Assembly: GCA_015847255.1 (NCBI GenBank)
Contig: JADLZK010012323.1
Span: forward strand, 47,703-111,702
From: Hyparrhenia diplandra
Taxonomy: Eukaryota; Streptophyta; Magnoliopsida; Poales; Poaceae
Direction: 5' to 3'
DNA length: 64,000 nucleotides
Shown here: in pieces, positions 34,239 to 46,338 of the stretch
How the letters are laid out: each line of letters opens with the position of its first letter
How positions within the stretch are numbered: the first letter of the stretch is position 1
Notes under the pieces: generated by a model
What the model saw: only the letters and a program-made list of their open reading frames with translations
Database searches by the model: none
What the model was told of the DNA's origin: nothing
Program-made: the position numbers and the translations under genes

Positions 34239-34488
34239 GCTAGCGTTGACGAGGGCGTCGTCTCCGGGTGGCGGCGGAGGGGGCGGCGTCTGGACCGGGA
34301 GGGGTTGCGGGGACGGCTCAGCCCAGGGGCGACGGGCGTGACCGGGGGAGGGTGCGGGTGCGGCTCAGCCCTGACAGCCCACGTGAAATGACCAACATAC
34401 CCTTTTGGACAAAAAATAAAAAATCAGGGAGGAAATGAGAGGAAATTCCAAGTACAGTAAAAGAGCTCTTGTTTTATATATCATACGA

Positions 34489-35837
34489 TGCTAAAAATTA
34501 AATTATAACTATTACTAAATTTCAACGTTTTATTAAAGGCGGTTCCAAACTGAGCAATGATTAACTGAACCAAATAATTGTTGATGCCATTATATATCAG
34601 AGGTGGATAGTTTAGTTATAAATTTAGGTCATTATTTTGAATCATAATTCATAATGAAAGAGATAGCTAGTTGATCTCTCTTGTGAATATTTTTATAGAA
34701 TACTCATCATAATATTTTCTTATCACTATTCGCTTGTTATAGAGTTGAGTTACCAGCCACTTTGTATACTTTTCAGTCCCCATTGATGATTTGGCTTCAC
34801 TTGTGCTCAGCATATGTTTCCTCAAAACCGTAACTATATATTTGGGGCATGGTCGCTACATGTACAATTGTACACAAATATATGCATAGCGACACTGAGT
34901 TAGTTTTAAATATGCTAATAGTAACATAAGTGAATAGCTTAGGCCATTATAAGTATTTTTGGAAACTTCTTCATAATAATCATCGAAGATAATTTAGAAT
35001 TCAGTATAGTTTATATTATAGTTAATGATATAATGCAGGCAATTAATTTAGAAATAAATTTATGGGTTACTTTATATTATTTTTCAAAATAGCATATTTT
35101 AGTTGAATATTAGTGTTCTAATATTTGTATAATGGTAGTGGTGATATTTAGAACATTGTATTATAATGATTGTTACTGTTAATCTAATCAAATCATGATC
35201 ATAGTTGACCAAATGTCTGCGTAATAACTTAGAAAAACAACTTGACTCAGCATGTGTACTATTTATTATTTGACAACATTAATAATCTACCATATCACTC
35301 GACTAACATTTTAGGTTTCTTTAGAATACCATATCTTTTTAAATGAGGGGATAGAATGCCCCTAATTAGCAACGATGATGTTGTAATAATTTGTAGTCCT
35401 ACCTATATAAAAACAAATATATAATAAACTTCTTTTTGTATCTCTAGTTTGATCGAAAATATTATAATGAAATTTGGTTTGATTCTAATCAGTGAACGAT
35501 ATACTTTAGCTATATATAGAGAAACTAAATGATACTGGAAAGGACTTTTGCATTTAGATGTATGGAGTCATGACTCATGACACGGCATCACATACCCATC
35601 AACACCTTCAGGCTTTAGTACACCGAAAGTAGCCTTTGTGGCCGGATGATTGTGGTCTTGTTGGTGGCACGCATACAGGACGGGCCAAGCGAGGGAGATT
35701 GTACATGGAGCTCGGTACTCTCATCATGGTCCATGCATGCGTGTCTACATGGTTCTTGTTGACAGATGCTCGGCTAGATAAGCTTTTCGCACTGGGAGTC
35801 ATGCATGTACGCGCATGCTGACGATGACAAAGGACGG
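34489..35837. other. AT-rich intergenic sequence, no gene seen
   Basis: Low-complexity AT-rich sequence on both strands without conserved coding features, tRNA or recognised transposon ends. Confidence 0.5.
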
Positions 35838-35853
35838 ACTGCATCAGCTTGTC

Positions 35854-36223
35854 GCGAATTGGCTTGTAGTCCAATGGTAGCACGGTCCAGTGGGGACGCT
35901 ACCCACCGGGGGTTCAAATCCTGGTGCTCGCATTTTCCTGGATTTATTCCAGGATTTTTCGGCACTATGCATTAAGTGATAGGTGACGTCCCCGTCGACA
36001 GCGAGGCGCCTGTGGTGACATCGTGAACTTTAAGATCTGCCGGCTCAGTCCTTCGAAGGTGCTCATAGGGATAGGGTTTACGTTGACATCGTGAAGTTTA
36101 AGATCTATAGCCCAGTCCCCGAAGGTGCTCATAGGGATAGGGTTTACGTGACGTGTGTTTATAGGGGTGAGTGTGCGTGCGTGTTGGGCGTCTGCGTTGT
36201 ACTGTGTAATCTAAAAAAAAAAA
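35854..36223 (+). mobile_element. tRNA-derived SINE
   Basis: A polymerase III promoter is visible: A box TAGTCCAATGG at about 35867 and B box GGTTCAAATCC at about 35911. A tRNA-unrelated body contains TAGGGGTGAGTGTGCGTG and TTGTACTGTGT, and the element ends in a 12-bp A run. A perfect 16-bp target duplication ACTGCATCAGCTTGTC flanks it (35838-35853 and 36224-36239). The body contains a near-exact tandem duplication of ~68 bp (36016-36083, 36084-36148). Architecture and 3' region match grass SINE families; SINEs rely on LINE enzymes to move. Confidence 0.93.
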
Positions 36224-36239
36224 ACTGCATCAGCTTGTC

Positions 36240-36436
36240 CATAATGTTTTGGTAGTTGAACATATGTACGCCATCTCTCTTTGATATCCACAAAAGGCGA
36301 TCTAGTAACAATTGGATTATTGCAACTATTCCATGGAAGCCTGCGCTTAATACCGTCGATTGGAAGGAAGAGCAGCGCAATGTTCTGACTTCCTTATCGC
36401 GGATTGAGAACTCCATGTGTGATTCTTGGGTGGAAC
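36240..36436. other. Spacer flanking the SINE
   Basis: Unique-looking sequence without a recognised gene. Confidence 0.4.
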
Positions 36437-37297
36437 AACCTATTTAGTTGTGTCATAGGCTTTTGCTCCGCAGCCAAAGTCCATGACGTGACTAATTGAC
36501 TATTGTCGAACCGGGTTTTGTCCTTGGCCGCCGGGACGGGAACGCTAGGTCACAGGAGGAGCCGCCGCCGCCTCCCGCTATTCGCCACCGCTGGTCCCCC
36601 TCTCTTCCCCTCTGGCATCACGCCGGGGGCTGAAGGGAGTGGGGATCCATTATTTTTAATAAGTTTTTTCTATTAGATCGAGTCTTTAGGGTTACAGTCT
36701 CTCCATGCCAGATTTCTTGGTATTGGTGGTTTATCTCCTCCTTCTTCTCTCCGGCGACGGTGAAGGGGAAGGATGGAATTGTCTTCTCCATGGCGACTCC
36801 GTTGAAGATGAGGGCGACAACTTCGGCGTCAGCATCTTCATCGACATGATGACATGGAGACTTTTATTTCCGGACGACGACATCAAGGAGGAGATGATGT
36901 CGCTGCCATGGAAAAATTTTTTCTCCAGTCTCTTCTCCGGTTTGTTGTGGTTAGATCCGCCCGCGACGAAGGACTAGTGAGAATATTTTTCAGATCAATC
37001 TTCCTCATTCTTCGGTGGCAGAAAGAAGAAGAAGGAAGACACCAGAAAGAAGAAGAAGATCCTCAATTCCGCCTACATGAATGTTGGCCGTCGTTCGTTG
37101 GGCATTTGTTCTTAGGCCGTCTTTCGTTGCCGAGTGTTTGCCTGTGCAGTCATCTACACTGCAAAGCATCTAACAGGTTAGGTTTTGAGTTGTGCTATTC
37201 ACAGCGTGGGTACTTTATTGTAATCCAGAGTGCTTGTAATGTCTTGATCTACCTCGCTTTCATATAATATAATTCTTCTTTCGTCGCAAAAAAAAAA
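36437..37297 (+). repeat. Possible poly(A)-ended retroposon or LINE 3' fragment
   Basis: The stretch ends TTTCGTCGCAAAAAAAAAAAA (split by a short run), a 3' end style seen in grass non-LTR retroposons, and is preceded by a GC-rich start with a leader-like character. TCTTGGGTGG before and TCTTGGATGAGG after are a weak candidate duplication. ORFs at 36705-37267 have no recognised reverse transcriptase or other domain. Confidence 0.3.
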
Positions 37298-37959
37298 AAT
37301 CTTGGATGAGGCGGTGGCGGCCGGCGGCAGTAGGTTTTCCACGCACGTGAGAGAAAGCCTAAGAGGACGTGCGCGCAACAATAGGTTTCTTCCGTAGGAT
37401 ATTTTTTTCTATGTGATCTAAATTTATTATAACAAAATTGTATAATGGCAGTGGTGGGTAAATTATAGGTAAAATTAGGGGGTTACTTTAACTATTTTTT
37501 GTAATGGCACAGGTGGGTAATTTTTTTATAAATCACAATAGATCCAACGGCTATTATTAAAGATGATGATTAGTGTTTACTAAATTAAAGGCCAGGATGT
37601 TTCTAATTACTTTGTGAGAATTTATAGGATTTATCTTTTTTTTTCCTAAGCGTTTGGTGAGAGTTAACGTGGCGCCTTCATTGGAGCCTCCAATTAGTAA
37701 TAGTAAGATAAGAAGTCCCTAGAAGTACCTCCTTGAGGGCTTTTTTTTTAAAAAAGTCCTAGGACTAAACCAAACAGGGCCTGAATGATGCAACACCAAC
37801 CATCATAACGATTCGCGCTAGCTGCTCTGTCCTCCTGTATTCCACCGTGCTGCTTGCTGTCTTAATTCCATAATTAATGTACTATTATTAGGATGGACAA
37901 TTTAGGACTAGGTATAAATTTAGAGGTTGAAAATTGATGACACCCTAGTTTGCTAATCC
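37298..37959. other. AT-rich spacer with a MITE-like end
   Basis: At 37755-37782 the sequence AGTCCTAGGACTAAACCAAA followed by CAGGGCCT resembles the right end of a PIF/Harbinger-type MITE (GGGCCTGTTTGG inverted). No left end was fixed. Confidence 0.35.
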
Positions 37960-39640
37960 TCTACTCTAAGTGTGCTTAAGAGATAGGATGGCATGGTTGA
38001 TGTGGAGCTACATGATCATGGACATGGACATTGATGATGGACGTAGTGGATCATCGAGCTCACGTGTTGGAAAGGAAAGGACCCGGAGATCAAGGCAAAG
38101 GTATATCTTGATAGGGTTTGCTTTCGGTGATCAAGACACTATAGAGAGTGTGATCACGTTTAGGATAGATAGCCGACTATCAAGAGGGAAACCACGGCTA
38201 ATCCGAATTTGGAGTGCCTCTAGATTCAACTTAACTTGCATATGCATTTAGAATCGAGAGCACTAACACATCGCACTTGTCAAACTCTTTGAAAATGCTA
38301 ACACACGTGCTTTGGAGTTGCACTTCGACGTGTTGGCAACCTTGGACAAGTGGAAGAACTTGGAACGAGCAAAGGCGATGGTGTTTGCAGGGTTGAGTTG
38401 GGTTTGGATACCGCTCATCCTCCCGCTGAGCTTGCAAGGCGGAATTCGGCGCTTTTGAGAAAATGAGATGCCTATTTTCTATTGCGCCGGATGCAGTTTG
38501 TTCGAGAAATCTTGCTAACCCTCGTACTCAAGTTGGTATACTTGTTGGGAAGCAAGTTGAAGAGAAAGCGACAATGAACGACGAACCTCGCAGAAATCAG
38601 CAAAGCACCGGTTATTTGGAGAACTGACCGGAGCGTCCGGTCAGGCAGAGTCCGGTCGATTCGCAGAGGTGCGGAATTGGCGGTTTCTCGCCCGGCGGCG
38701 TCCGGTCACCCGCGCGCTTTTGAACCGAAACTAGCCGTTGATCAGTTTGTCTGTTCTAACCGGAGCGTCCGGTCAGCCATGACCGGAGCGTCCGGTCACC
38801 TCGCAGAAACTGTGTTTTCCACCCCAACGGCTCTATCCTTGGGTGGGACTTATAAATAGTGGTGTGGCCGGCTCTTTGAGCTCTCTCCTGCACATTTGAA
38901 TATTCTAACACTCTTGTGAGCTGAGAAAACTCCCCTCCACTCATCTCTCTTGCCTAACTTCGATCTTTGGTGAGATTGAGTGAGATTCAAGTGCATTTGC
39001 TTGTGAGTTGCATCTAGAGGCACTTGTTCTTCGGAGGAGCCGCGGGTTTCTTGTTACTCTTGGGAATTTGCCTGGTTCCCTAGCGGCTTGGAGTTGGTTG
39101 AGGTGTTGAGCTCGACTGGAGATTGTTCGAGGCCACACCAGTGGACTTGTGAGGGGTTTGATCCTTCCCCGCGGGAGCTTCACGAAAGGAATCACTAGTG
39201 GATTGCTCGTGGCTTGTGGATCCCCTCTTGTGAGTGATTCATTGAGCTCCCTCCGAGGGATTTGGCACCGGCCATTAAGCTTGTGAATCATCAAATGGGT
39301 GTATCGCCACAACGAGGACTAGCGTGCCGGCAAGCACGTGAACCTCGGGGATAAATCATCGTGTCAACTTGTGTTTGAGCTCGTTGGAGATTTCTATTGA
39401 CATCGGTGATTGGCAACAACCTCTACTCTACTCCGGTGGTATTGTATTCTAGCACTTCTTCGCATTACTTTTTGTTTTACCTTGTTTAGCTTGCTTAGCT
39501 TGTTTAGGTTGCTTAGCTTACTTAGCTTCTAGTGGTAGAATTAGTTAGTGGTTCTTGTTCACCTAGGAGTAACTTAGCAACCTAGCCTTTGTGTGTGATT
39601 AGAGATTTTAGAATTGCTAGGTGGCTTGCTTAGTTACCTC
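37960..39640 (+). repeat. SIRE-like solo LTR or LTR fragment
   Basis: Contains a TATA box (TTATAAATAG near 38850), a CT-rich leader (TTGAGCTCTCTCC) and TTGTGAG-rich downstream sequence typical of SIRE/Maximus LTRs. Upstream of the TATA are three near-palindromes CCGGAGCGTCCGGTC (38626-38642, 38759-38774, 38781-38797) and two half copies. No matching second LTR or internal coding region is seen, so a solo LTR is likely. Ends are approximate. Confidence 0.55.
38848..38856 (+). promoter_or_regulatory. TATA box of the SIRE-like LTR
   Basis: TTATAAATA about 50 bp downstream of the last near-palindrome and about 30 bp before a CT-rich stretch suited to a transcription start. Confidence 0.5.
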
Positions 39641-40138
39641 TCATCTTTCTCCATGCATAAAAGATAGCCCACGTACAAATCGTAGCCCAATTAAGGCCTA
39701 GTTCGAGATTGATATGAGCTCAGCTCGAGGGGGAGGAGAGAAAAACACAAGAACAGAGGCTTGATTCAGTACACAATTAAATATATGCCGATACTATTTA
39801 AGTGCAGATTTAAAACCATTTCACACTAGTATTTTGAATAGTTTTATGCTCCAAACCACCAAAATAATACCTTGCTTCCCTTGTAAAAAACACTGTTTCA
39901 TATTCAGATTGGAATGCTTAAAATATAGAGTGTTTGTAAATAATTGCATCCTTGCACTAGCATATGTCTTTGTTCTTATTCTAGGTGGATCTATCCAAAG
40001 CTTCAAATTCTTGATCTAGCTACTTATTTATTTTCCCTTACATTTCCCTTTCAAAATTCTTTAATAATCGAATGATGTCGAAATCAAAATTTAGTTTTTT
40101 TTTTAAAAAAAAAACACTATCGAAACTCTCAATTAATT
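39641..40138. other. Spacer, no gene seen
   Basis: AT-rich sequence without recognised features. Confidence 0.4.
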
Positions 40139-40995
40139 GTGTGCTTCTCATTCCCAATGTGAAAATATCACCCATGTAACATTCAACCCATTTTTCCTTG
40201 AACTTGTAGATTCGCTGATGCCTTTTTTCTTGTCCACCTTATTTCTCATGCTGTTAAATGATTCTTCAAAGGTCTCCTTGTCCTTAATGTTACGCCTGCA
40301 ATCATTAAACTCAAAGAATACGAGGTTCTTCAAATCTCCTTCATTTTCCTAGAAGGTGTTAAAAACAAAGAGTAACTAGTGTTAGAAAATTAGGCAATTT
40401 CCATGTCATTTTAATCCGGAAAATTAACAACTTAAATGCGATGACATATAGAGTAAATAGCATGATAAACATGATGTCACATATATCCATGTATATGCTA
40501 AAAGTGTGTACGTAATCATATAAGCATGACAAAAGAGGCAACACTACGGAAAAGATAAGAACATGCATAAACAAATATAGCCATAGCATAATATGAATAT
40601 CATGATCAGAAGGAAACAACCATGGCATAACACAAGAGATAAAAAAAAAATAAAAGACAAGGCACAAGTTTTGAGTGTACCCAGAGGAGGGTCCAATGCT
40701 GAAAGCATCGGAGGTTCCACTTCCACTTCCAGCCATGGTGCTCGAAGTAGTCGATCTAAAGTGCGGTGAAGATCTGAAGATGAGGACGATGGAGCAGTCG
40801 CGCGAATGCTCCCCAAAAACCTAATCGCCGCACATCCCGGCAGAGTTTCACGAGCAGCAACGGTTCGGAGGCACCTGCTCTCCAACGGTCTTGTGCGCGC
40901 AAGATCACTGGACGGAGATGACTATCAAGCAGCAGAAGATGTGGTTGTGTTTTTGTTACCCTTCGTTTAATCACCGTAGAGGACATGTCTTTTTA
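40139..40995 (-). other. Possible small gene start on the minus strand
   Basis: A TATAAAAAG box lies on the minus strand at about 40990. A pyrimidine/purine-mixed leader follows, then an ATG at 40736 beginning MAGSGSGTSDAFSIGPSSGY. A later frame preceded by a CTTCTAG acceptor (40350-40148) reads ENEGDLKNLVFFEFNDCRRN and continues to a stop. I could not find splice sites that join the two in frame with confidence, and I do not recognise the protein. It might be a small unknown gene or a fragment. Confidence 0.25.
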
Positions 40996-42092
40996 TAGCA
41001 AGCCAACATGCAAGAAGAGAAGCCAAAGCAACTCACGTGAAGCACTCAATCACATAACTCCCAAAGGACCATTCATGCACATAACTCTCAATAAATGAAG
41101 GAGCACTTATGCATGTAACTCCCTAATTCCAAGGACCATTCATGCATGTAACTCGCAACAAATGAAGAGACACTCATGCATGTAAATCCCAATTGAAGAA
41201 ACGTGTAGCCACCACTAAATAAGATTAAATGGAGCTAATGGAAGAAGAGGAAATGACTTTCATCAAAGCCACAACCTCATGCACCGTTCTTGCTTTTTAC
41301 ACACATGCCTTGCCATTGATTTTACTTAAAAACCCATATCACTTCCAAACCGTTACTTACCATAGAGTTTATTGATATTATTAAATTTAATATGAGCTAG
41401 ACTCATAATAAATCCAACAACTAGTTGAGTCACGATCCCCAATTAAATCAATAAAACATTAAAAAAATGAAGACAATATGAAAGTTACCTCTTCTAGCAT
41501 AAAAATTATTCACCAATGCTTCAAAGTAGCATTGGAATGAGCTAACCAAAAACAATGAATGCTAAATAGACCAAGAATCTAAATCACACGCACGGTGAAG
41601 ATGAGACTATTCTCTACCCCCATTACACATCTCGTGCACCCTCCCCATATACGTACTCAGAACGAAACTGAGCCAGAATAAACGTGCATCATGCATGCAT
41701 GCAGAGATCGTGGTGACACGTGTTAATGTAATAAAAGATCAATACATAGTAAATCTCATATTTACCCATGCATGAGCCATGATTCTTGTTTGCCTAATAA
41801 GGTCGCAACCTCTTAAACGCATCGTACGGTGCTTGGCGACTTATGGGCGCATATAGATATAGGCGTGGAAGCAAGCCATGGGTTTGCGTCAGCATTCAAC
41901 ACAATGCTCTTTCCTCTGTGCGTTTGTTGGTTCGGTGCTTAACGCATACGTGGGCCTCCCATAGTTAGCAATAGTCTAACACACTTGGTGACCACAAGCC
42001 GCCATCATTCGTCACTGTACGTACTGTACTAAATATATTCTTGCATGCATGCATGTCTACTACTAGTACATTTTGTTGACTGACAGATCGAT
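40996..42092. other. Intergenic sequence with short ATGCATGTAACTC repeats
   Basis: Between 41060 and 41190 a unit of roughly 45-50 bp (CATTCATGCACATAACTC, AATGAAGGAGCAC and variants) recurs three to four times. No gene was recognised. Confidence 0.45.
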
Positions 42093-42109
42093 GGTCACTA
42101 GTACAGAAT

Positions 42110-42320
42110 CCACTTTTATTCCCGGTTCACCAGGGCCTTTAGTCGCGGTTATACAACCGGGAACACGGCTTGGGGAGTAAAGGTATTGGAACCGGGACTA
42201 GAGGGGAGATTTACTCCCGGTTGGGGGTACCAACCGGGAGTAAAGCTTCTGCCGAGCAACGTGGTCGCGAGGTTTTTTTTACTCCCGGTTGGTACCCCCA
42301 ACCGGGAGTAAAGGTTTTTT
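42110..42320. repeat. CACTA-1 left subterminal repeats
   Basis: Several direct and inverted copies of ACTCCCGGTTG / CAACCGGGAGTAAAG. In En/Spm elements such motifs bind the TNPA-type protein. Confidence 0.85.
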
Positions 42321-42579
42321 TTTTTTCACTACCGTGCCAATTGTTCATTTTTATTCCTAATATAATACATTTGAATAGTGCTTATTAATTTGTAATATAT
42401 ATATATATATATACATATATTAAAAGCGCACATATATATATATATTAAAGCACACACTTATATTTATATATTAAAGCACACACATATATATTACACATTA
42501 GTAATTGTTCAAGCATAAATATATATAAATTGTTCATACATGTCTCGATTACATATTAAGATAATACTACATGTCCCGA

Positions 42580-45500
42580 TTACACAGGGAGAGGATCCTT
42601 TGGCAGCCATCTGTCATTGGTGTCGTTGTAGAACTCGCCGGAAGGCTCTAGGATCTGGGTATTAATAAATCCGGCAATAGACTCTTGCATGGCTTCAAGA
42701 TGCTTTTCTTCTAATGTTTTCTCCATTAACCTCCTCGTCTGCAATTAGAGTAAAATAAAAAGTATTAGTATATATAAGATATGATTAGTTATATAAATAA
42801 CGACGTCAATAACAACTGACTTTGATGTACATACGTACCCGTTCATGCTCAGTGTAATTGGTGGAATTTATCCTGATATTCTCGCAACAATATAATCCAC
42901 AATGACTGCTCCCCTGTGGTTGTTGTAGACCCCACTTTAAGATAAAAAAAAAGAGTCATTTGTCATATATATGAAGCAATATAGGGACTTGAATTAATGT
43001 AACCATATATACAGTACATACCGGGAATAGTTGAACATTCAGTTGCGGTGCACGATCGGTCATGTTATGTTCATGTTTTATCTCTGCCCAAACCCTGCAC
43101 AATAGAACAAAAAAACTAGACTATTAATTAACACATAAGCAAAGGGTTTGAAAATCTTGAGTATATATAAAATTGACGAGGTTTATGCAATTACCCCTGA
43201 ATTATTTCGATCATATCTTCGTACCACTCTCGGGGCCATCTCAACGAGTCAAAGATTGTGAGGTGACTTTTTGGTTGCACGATGTGAAACAATATCCAGT
43301 GTCCACTACATGTGTAAACGGCGGTTGAGCTAGCTAGATAGAAAGGTTATTATGAAGAACATGATCGTCAAAGTTACGAACACTCACTTGAATCCGTATG
43401 GGAACATTACTACCCTCTTGTCGGTGCGGTGTTGCTCGAGGAACATCTTTATATTTTTCTGTGTGTCTACTTTCAAACCATGTATTGATTTTGGGTTTTT
43501 GTGCACGATATAAGGATCAATGTATCCAATATCGATGACGCTCCTTGATTCGAAAATGTTGAATCAAGATCTACATATATGGTCAGAAAGAGCATATGGT
43601 ATTAGACACATACATATATTATCGGGACATATTGACGTATTAGTAAACAGAGAAAGAATCACTTACAAACAATAAATGCTGACGATGCTTTTGTCGAGGG
43701 AGCTCCGGTGGAATAGTTGGTGCAATTCACAAAAATCAACCCACATCACGTCATCGCCCGTTCCCCACTGGTTTCTTAGTCTGACACCAAATTTGTCTTG
43801 TCCTTTTGCACACAAGTCTAGGTACTTCCTGTTTAGCTCATACATTTGAGTACCCAGGCTAGAACATCTATCAGGATCCCATAGACTCTGGCCCAATTGA
43901 AAGGTTCTATACTGGTCATCATCTACTGTTGCAGTCTCAAAGATCACTCTGTTCATGTCGATACCACTAGCAATATAGTACTCTAAAAGCTCACTGGTAT
44001 TAACTGATGCACCAGCAGGAAACTTTATGTACTCTGTGTTCGAACCGTATTGATCGAACACTTCACTGGAAAGTGGTCCTGACGTATCTCCAAGTTGTGG
44101 AACAGTTTGACTCTTCTTTCTTTTCTTTGGGTCAATTTCCTTGAATAGAGTGCGGTCAAAGTCTGAAAGTGGCGAGGGCTTGCTTGAATCCTTATCTTTC
44201 TTTTTCCTACCTGCTATTTTCTGTCTAAGCACGTTTTGAGGTAGGAAGTAGGTCTTGAGCTCCGCCGCCGCCGCCTCCGCCGCCTTCTTCGGGCACACTG
44301 ACTTGAAGAATTTTTTGTTTATTTCTTTGACATCAGCGTCCAATTCCTCCTTACTCATTTCACCAGGCAATTTCTTGGGAATGAGCTTTCGTTTACTAGT
44401 CAATATTTTCTTCGTCTGCTGCTCCGAAGACTGCGTTGCCTTTGTTGCATTTGTCACGGGAGGAGGCATTGCAGACTGCGTTGGCGGCGGTGACTGCACC
44501 TTTGCCGGCGCCGGTGGCGGCCCTGGAGGTGGTGGTGGTGGTGGTGGCGGCGGTGACTGCACCTTTGCCGGCGCCGGTGGCGGCCCTGGAGGTGGTGGTG
44601 GTGGAGGCTGTGGCGACTGCCTTGGAGATGCGGCCGGGGATGCCGTCGTGTCTTCTACTGGGCCATCGTAAGCACCGCCAGGACTACTACGATCCTCTGG
44701 GGAGCCATCCTTTCCACTGGGTTCTGGTAACTCAGGAGGCAGCTGCGGCATCGGCATCCCAGGAATAACAATGTACCGTTTACGCCATGCAATAAATTGC
44801 TTCTCAACATCTCCTAGTTTTGTATCCCCGTCACCTCCTGCAATTTCAAGATCCACGTCGGCGTAACCTTCAACCACTTTATCCACCGAGACGGCAGCAA
44901 ATCCCGGTGGTATTACTGTGCCGTGAAGTCTTGGTGTCTTGGTACGGTCAATCGGACTAACAACCGCAATGGCCACCTTCACTGTACTGCCACCCTCCTT
45001 TGGGATGTGCAGCTCGCATGGTGTCAACTTCTCAGTGATGTCATCCACAGGGAAGCGCAGGTCCGTGTCAACAAGACTTGGCTGTTGTGTGGAAGCACAG
45101 CTGCTTGTCACTTGACCAGAGTGGCTACCTGGAGCTGCAGCTGGTGCACCAGAAAGCAGCTCATTCAATTGTAGCTGGACTTGCCTTTTGATTTCTTCTT
45201 GCATTTTTGCTTGCATTTCTTCTTCCTTTTCCTTCACTGCGTTAACAGCATATTGCTCCAACATGCGCATGTGCTCTAACTCAAGCTCCTTCCTTCTCTG
45301 GTGGGTTCTATAGGTACCGATGTCATCTGGGAAACCAAACTTCCACGGAACGGCCCCTTTGCCTCTTGTTCGACCAGTGTGCTCAGCGGTCCCAATGGCA
45401 TATGTAAGTTCATCTCTCTCTCTATTGGGCCTGAACAAGCCAACATTTTTCGCTTGAAGAATGTCCATCAATCTTCTTGTTGCCTCCTCAAGTTTTTGGC

Positions 45501-46278
45501 CATGAATTACCTTGCCGGTCTCTGGGCACAATTGTCCCCATGACCCGAAAGCCCTTTGCTTAGTGCGTGCGTTCAGGCCAGTTGAGTGTTTCTGGTGTGA
45601 TCCCCTTGCTGAGAAGCTCCTCTTCTTTTTGTCTCCACTTAGGAATGGAACTTGCATATCCACCAGAACCTAAGCGGTGGTGGTACTCCTTTTTTCTGGC
45701 ATTTTGTTGGTTCTTTCTCGAAAGTTCCATTGCCTCCTCTGAAGTCTTGTACTCCACAAATTCGTCCCAATACGGTCTCTGCTTGGCAATCGGAGCTGGA
45801 ACTAACCAATTTGGAGTCAGGTTCTTCTTGACATATTTGGTGTACAAATCCTTCTTCCAGGACACGAATTGTTTGGCCATTTGCTGCATACTCCAGTTCT
45901 TAACTCTAGCCACCAAATCTTCATGGGTGATGACATGGTGGTAATTATCTGTGTCAAACGAGAATTTCAATTCAACCTCTTGCCAGATTATATCTTTGTC
46001 AGCATTAGAGACGTAACTAATATGAGGTGCACTCTTCCTCATCTTCCATAGCCGACATGTGATCGGGATCCTTTCCCTTACAAGGTACCCACAGTGGTAT
46101 ATATATTTTTTGGCATGTTCTCCTAGCACTTGTCCTCTTCCCACATGGAACTCTGAGATGATATATCGGCCGTCCAACGGCTTAACGGGCCCTCGAGTTG
46201 TCTTACTATTGGCAGTAGTTGACGTTGATGCAGAAAATTTGAAGAATTAATGACATTTCAAATAAGAAGAAAATATAT

Positions 46279-46338
<60 letters not shown>

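Larger units (their letters stand above)
31672..34488 (-). mobile_element. Probable non-autonomous Helitron with captured gene fragment
   Basis: On the minus strand the 3' end has a hairpin (CCCGTGC-GAGA-GCACGGG, 31701-31684), then 8 nt, then CTAG at 31675-31672 followed by T, the standard Helitron 3' terminus. The proposed 5' end is TCGTATGATATATAAAAC starting at 34488 and preceded by A, so the pair would sit between A and T as Helitrons do. No Rep/helicase is present. AT-rich filler surrounds a GC-rich MCTP-like fragment on the opposite strand. The 3' end is well supported; the 5' end is less certain. Confidence 0.65.

Noticed and set aside
35862..35932. Possible tRNA gene
   Set aside because: A and B boxes are present, but the sequence continues into a SINE body with an A tail and flanking 16-bp duplication, so it is a SINE head and not a tRNA gene.
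39661..40138. Continuation of the SIRE-like LTR
   Set aside because: No primer site, gag or LTR boundary could be identified beyond about 39640.
44255..44768. Plus-strand ORFs rich in Gly/Val
   Set aside because: They are the antisense of the proline-rich repeats in the TNP1/Ulp1 gene.
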